This document shows positions 61,011 to 64,000 of a DNA stretch of 64,000 bases, in pieces (the stretch's first letter is position 1; each line of letters opens with the position of its first letter). The notes under the pieces were generated by a model, which saw only the letters and a list, made by a program, of their open reading frames with translations, had not been told where the DNA came from and searched no databases. The stretch is from contig OX104117.1 of the NCBI GenBank assembly GCA_944474755.1, positions 64,037,522 to 64,101,521 of the forward strand, in the 5' to 3' direction. A program made the translations under genes and the position numbers. This DNA comes from Limnoperna fortunei (Eukaryota > Mollusca > Bivalvia > Mytilida > Modiolidae).

Positions 61011-62486
61011 TTACATTTCTTCGCTTAGTTTAAATGCTTCATTTAGTAAGGTGGTAGGAGCATTTTCTAGTTTAACTATATGACACCAATATTTAATTAA
61101 ATTTATTAATATAGAGAATAGAAAAGGCATACTTCCTAGTTCTCCCCTACAAGCATTGTTAGAGGACCTGGTTCTCACACCAAGAATAAATTTACAAAAT
61201 TGAGTATGTAATTTTTCTAGGATATTTGAATCTATCTCCTTTTTTATAAATTTTTCTGCATTATTTTGAAATTTTAATGAGGAAAAGGTACCCCAGACTT
61301 CTGAGCCATAAAGAGCTATAGGCTTAATCGTGTGGTTAAAAATGTGGAGCATAACTTTAGGATTTGGAGTTATGTTTGAAAAACTTTTTCTTAGTTTAAA
61401 AAGTGCTTTGAAACCTTTTTTATAAAGTTCCTTTTTCGCAGTTGTAAATGAACCAGAGGACGAGAAAACAATGTCTAAATACTTGTATTCTTGGACATTT
61501 TCTAGCAATTCTTCATTATATCTTATTTGTACATTGCTCTTACGGCCTGATTTGTTGAATATCATTACTTTTGTTTTTCTTATATTGATGTTCATTTTCC
61601 AATCTTGGGAGAATAATTGTAAAGAGTCGACACACTTTTGTAAACCCTTTTCTGTTGTTGATAGTAATACTACATCATCTGCATACATCAATGTATTTAA
61701 TTTATTTGAATTTAAAAATACTGGGTCACAAGAATTATTAAAATATTCTGTAAGATCATTCATATAAATGTTGAATAAGGTAGGACTTAGGTTATCTCCT
61801 TGTCGTACACCTATTCTACAGTCAAAGAAATCTGATCTTACTGATTCTACCTTAACACATGCCTGAGATTTTTCATACATACTTTTAAGGATGTTGTAAA
61901 AATTTGATCCCACTACTAATGATTTTAGTTTATACAAAAGATGAGGGTGAGGCACAGAGTCAAATGCCTTTTTAAAATCAACAAAACAGGCATATAGTGG
62001 CTTATTTTTCTCTTTAACATATTTTTGTATCAATGTTTTTAAAACAAAGATATGGTCACTGGTTCGAAATCCTTCAACAAATCCATTTTGTTCTTTTTTA
62101 ATAATATTTCTGTCTTTTAAAAATTTTGCCAGTCTTTTATTTAAGATTTTATTGAAAACTTTTCCTATATTATCTCCAACTGAAATTCCTCTATAATTTG
62201 ATGGGTCTAGTTTAGATCCAGATTTATGTAAAGGAGTAATGTAGCTAATACCCCATGACTTTGGGTACACACCATGAGAAAGAACACGATTAAAAAGCTT
62301 TTTTAAGGCTGTGTGTAAGTAGGCTTGGCTACTTTTAATCATTTCATTAGAAACTTGAGAGAAACCTGATGCCTTTGAATTTTTAAGGCTTTTTATAGCT
62401 TTGGTTATTTCAGAATCTTTAATTTTATAATCTAATTCATTAAATATTTTATTATTTTCTAATGTATTTAGTTTTTCCAAGATCAA
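61011..62486 (-). pseudogene. LINE 2 reverse transcriptase fragment
   Basis: 491 codons, open across the whole RT: KNSKASGFSQVSNEMIKS, YRGISVGDNIGKVFN, YACFVDFKKAFDSV (Asp), RIGVRQGDNLSPTLF and LMYADDVVLLST (Asp pair), then the thumb region with KTKVMIFNKSG. All three RT catalytic aspartates are kept, so this part has decayed little. A stop at 61013 ends it before the C-terminal region. Confidence 0.85.
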
Positions 62487-63011
62487 TCTATCCTGGTTCT
62501 GAACTATGTCAGTATTCAGTGTTTTAAAATATTTAAACTAACCATCTACATTAATATTTGACTCTGCTTTGTTTGAATTACTTTCTTCATTTTTTAGTTA
62601 ATCTAAAAGAGCCCAATAGGTTTTAGGGTTTTCCTCATGTAATGTTTCTAATTGTTCAATAAGGTTTTGCTTATATTTTCTCATTTTTTCCCTTCTTATT
62701 TTTCTAAAGTTTTTCAGACATTTAAAGAAAGAGCCTCGAACAATAGGATCTTTGTTATATTTCTCTAGTTAAAGCTGACTTGTGATCCAGGTCTTTTTTA
62801 ATGTTTTTAAGTCACTGTCATACCAGGGTTTATCTTTCTTCTTTTTATGCATCTATTCGAGTTTATATTCTTTTTTCTTATTCTGAGTATTCTTTTTGCT
62901 GCAGAAATGTATATATTGTTAAGATCTTCAGCAGCATTGTTAATATTATTAAAGTCATATGATTTATTATTAAAATTATCAATCAGAGATTGAGTGACAT
63001 CAGAAGTTAAT

Positions 63012-63221
63012 TCAGTTTGAAATTTTTAAATTTAAATTTAAAGTGGAGTTTTCATCCCAGATAAATTTTTCTGGCATTTCCACTCCTAAAGAAAGTTTCT
63101 TTTCAGTATTTATGAAGCATTTGATCAGACAATCAATTTGACAATGATCAGAAAGGTCAGCTAATAAATTTTTAACTTTAAAGTAAATAACGGAAGAGAG
63201 CATATCTTCATATATAATCAC
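63012..63221 (-). pseudogene. LINE 2 endonuclease C-terminal fragment
   Basis: A shifted frame includes LLADLSDHCQIDCL, the SDH box closing the endonuclease domain. It continues the fragment above after an indel. Confidence 0.7.
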
Positions 63222-63270
63222 ATATAATCAACTGTACTACTGCCCATGGGCTGATAGCATGTATTGGAGC

Positions 63271-63984
63271 CTAAAAGATCTCAAAATGTCCTACCTTTAG
63301 AATTCTTAAATTAGAAGAGGTACATAAATCTATTAATTGCTTCCCTCTAGTATTTAAAATTGTATCCTTATTTAATCTCTTTAAAAGATTTAAGTCAAGT
63401 TTATAGCTTTCAAAGAGTGGCACATGTTTATCCGAGTCCATCTCAATATGGTCTAAAGCGTTTGCAGTCCTCGCATTCAGGTCTCCAGCCAAAAGGATTT
63501 TTCCACACTTTGAATATTTAACAATATCATTCTCAATAATTTCTAATATATCATAATCCAGCTTTTTAGAATAACTCGAGTTTTCTGGGGGATCATAAAC
63601 AAAGCATATGTATAAGTCATCATGAAATCCAAAAAAGTTTTTGTCTAACAACAACCAAATAAAATCATTTGTGCTATGATTTAAAAATTTGATGCCTGCT
63701 CTTATGTTATATTTAACATATATAGAAAGGCCCCCAGATCTTTTGGCTGTATTTCTAGATTTTCCACGAATGAGATGTACTGGGTTTGGAAAGTTTTGCA
63801 GTTCTAAACAGTTTTCAAGATCACCGTGTGTTTTCTGAAGACAGAATATGTCATGGTTTTCCAATTTTTTAATAAAATTATCATCGGTAAATTTGTTATA
63901 GTTTTTAGATTTATATATATTGATATTCCACATAGATATTTTTAATAAAGATTCAGGTCTTCTTTGATTATGACTTTTGTTCAT
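63271..63984 (-). pseudogene. LINE 2 endonuclease fragment
   Basis: 237 codons with MWNINIYKSKN, FCLQKTHGD (the catalytic Glu of the usual ETH is replaced by Lys), LLAGDLNARTA and NTRGKQLIDLC. The frame is lost after LRILK. The E-to-K change would inactivate the nuclease even without the frameshift. Confidence 0.8.
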
Positions 63985-64000
63985 TTTTACAATTTTGACT

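Larger units (their letters stand above)
60400..63984 (-). mobile_element. Second LINE of the same family, decayed, 5' UTR beyond the window
   Basis: The same domain order as the element at 53255-57370 can be followed from an ATG at 63984 to the (ATT)n tail. The coding region is split by several stops and frameshifts (around 63240, 63000, 62500-62800, 61000). Protein identity to the first element looks moderate, so the two derive from different subfamilies and not from a recent duplication. Confidence 0.85.

Overview
This window is eukaryotic: AT-rich, intron-bearing DNA packed with non-LTR retrotransposons, tRNA-derived SINEs, foldback elements and minisatellites, and with no operons or Shine-Dalgarno sites. 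Repeat units ending in (GGAC)n/(GTCC)n tracts, a tRNA-headed SINE with an (AAAC)n tail, and the two host genes suggest a lophotrochozoan animal, most likely a bivalve mollusc. That placement is an inference; no species is claimed.

Two host genes can be assembled exon by exon from splice sites and reading phase, both on the minus strand. The first (2198-7306, three coding exons, 174 aa) carries the TBATA/SPATIAL signature (RFGVLSQNSFFTRHNPHP). Its larger intron holds a 42-bp minisatellite whose 649-codon open frame is not needed by the gene, because the flanking exons join in phase without it. The second (32531-45622, eight coding exons, 376 aa) is an MPPE1/Cdc1-like ER/Golgi-type metallophosphoesterase with a membrane segment at each end. 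Its last metal motif looks altered (CNDC where a His-x-His-type motif is expected).

The rest is mobile and repetitive DNA. 1-2025 has no recognised gene. 7308-32400 is a gene-poor stretch containing SINE copies, a striking 1.2-kb inverted-repeat element filled with the palindrome TTAACGCGTTAA (13433-14636), a foldback MITE family with 9-bp target duplications, a 35-60 bp minisatellite split by an insertion (23095-24612), several long hairpins, and a ~156-bp tandem array ending in (CGGA)n. 45700-53250 has a MULE transposase remnant, a decayed Tc1-like transposase, a hAT-like non-autonomous element and (TTCCG)n palindromes. 53255-57370 is an essentially full-length LINE with one frameshift, inserted in a dispersed repeat and bounded by a 6-bp duplication. 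60299-63984 is a second, more decayed LINE of the same family with an (ATT)n tail, running to the window end.

The best candidates for something undescribed are the TTAACGCGTTAA element, the altered metal site of the phosphoesterase, and the MITE family with clean 9-bp duplications. All positions come from reading the sequence; no alignment or database search was run.
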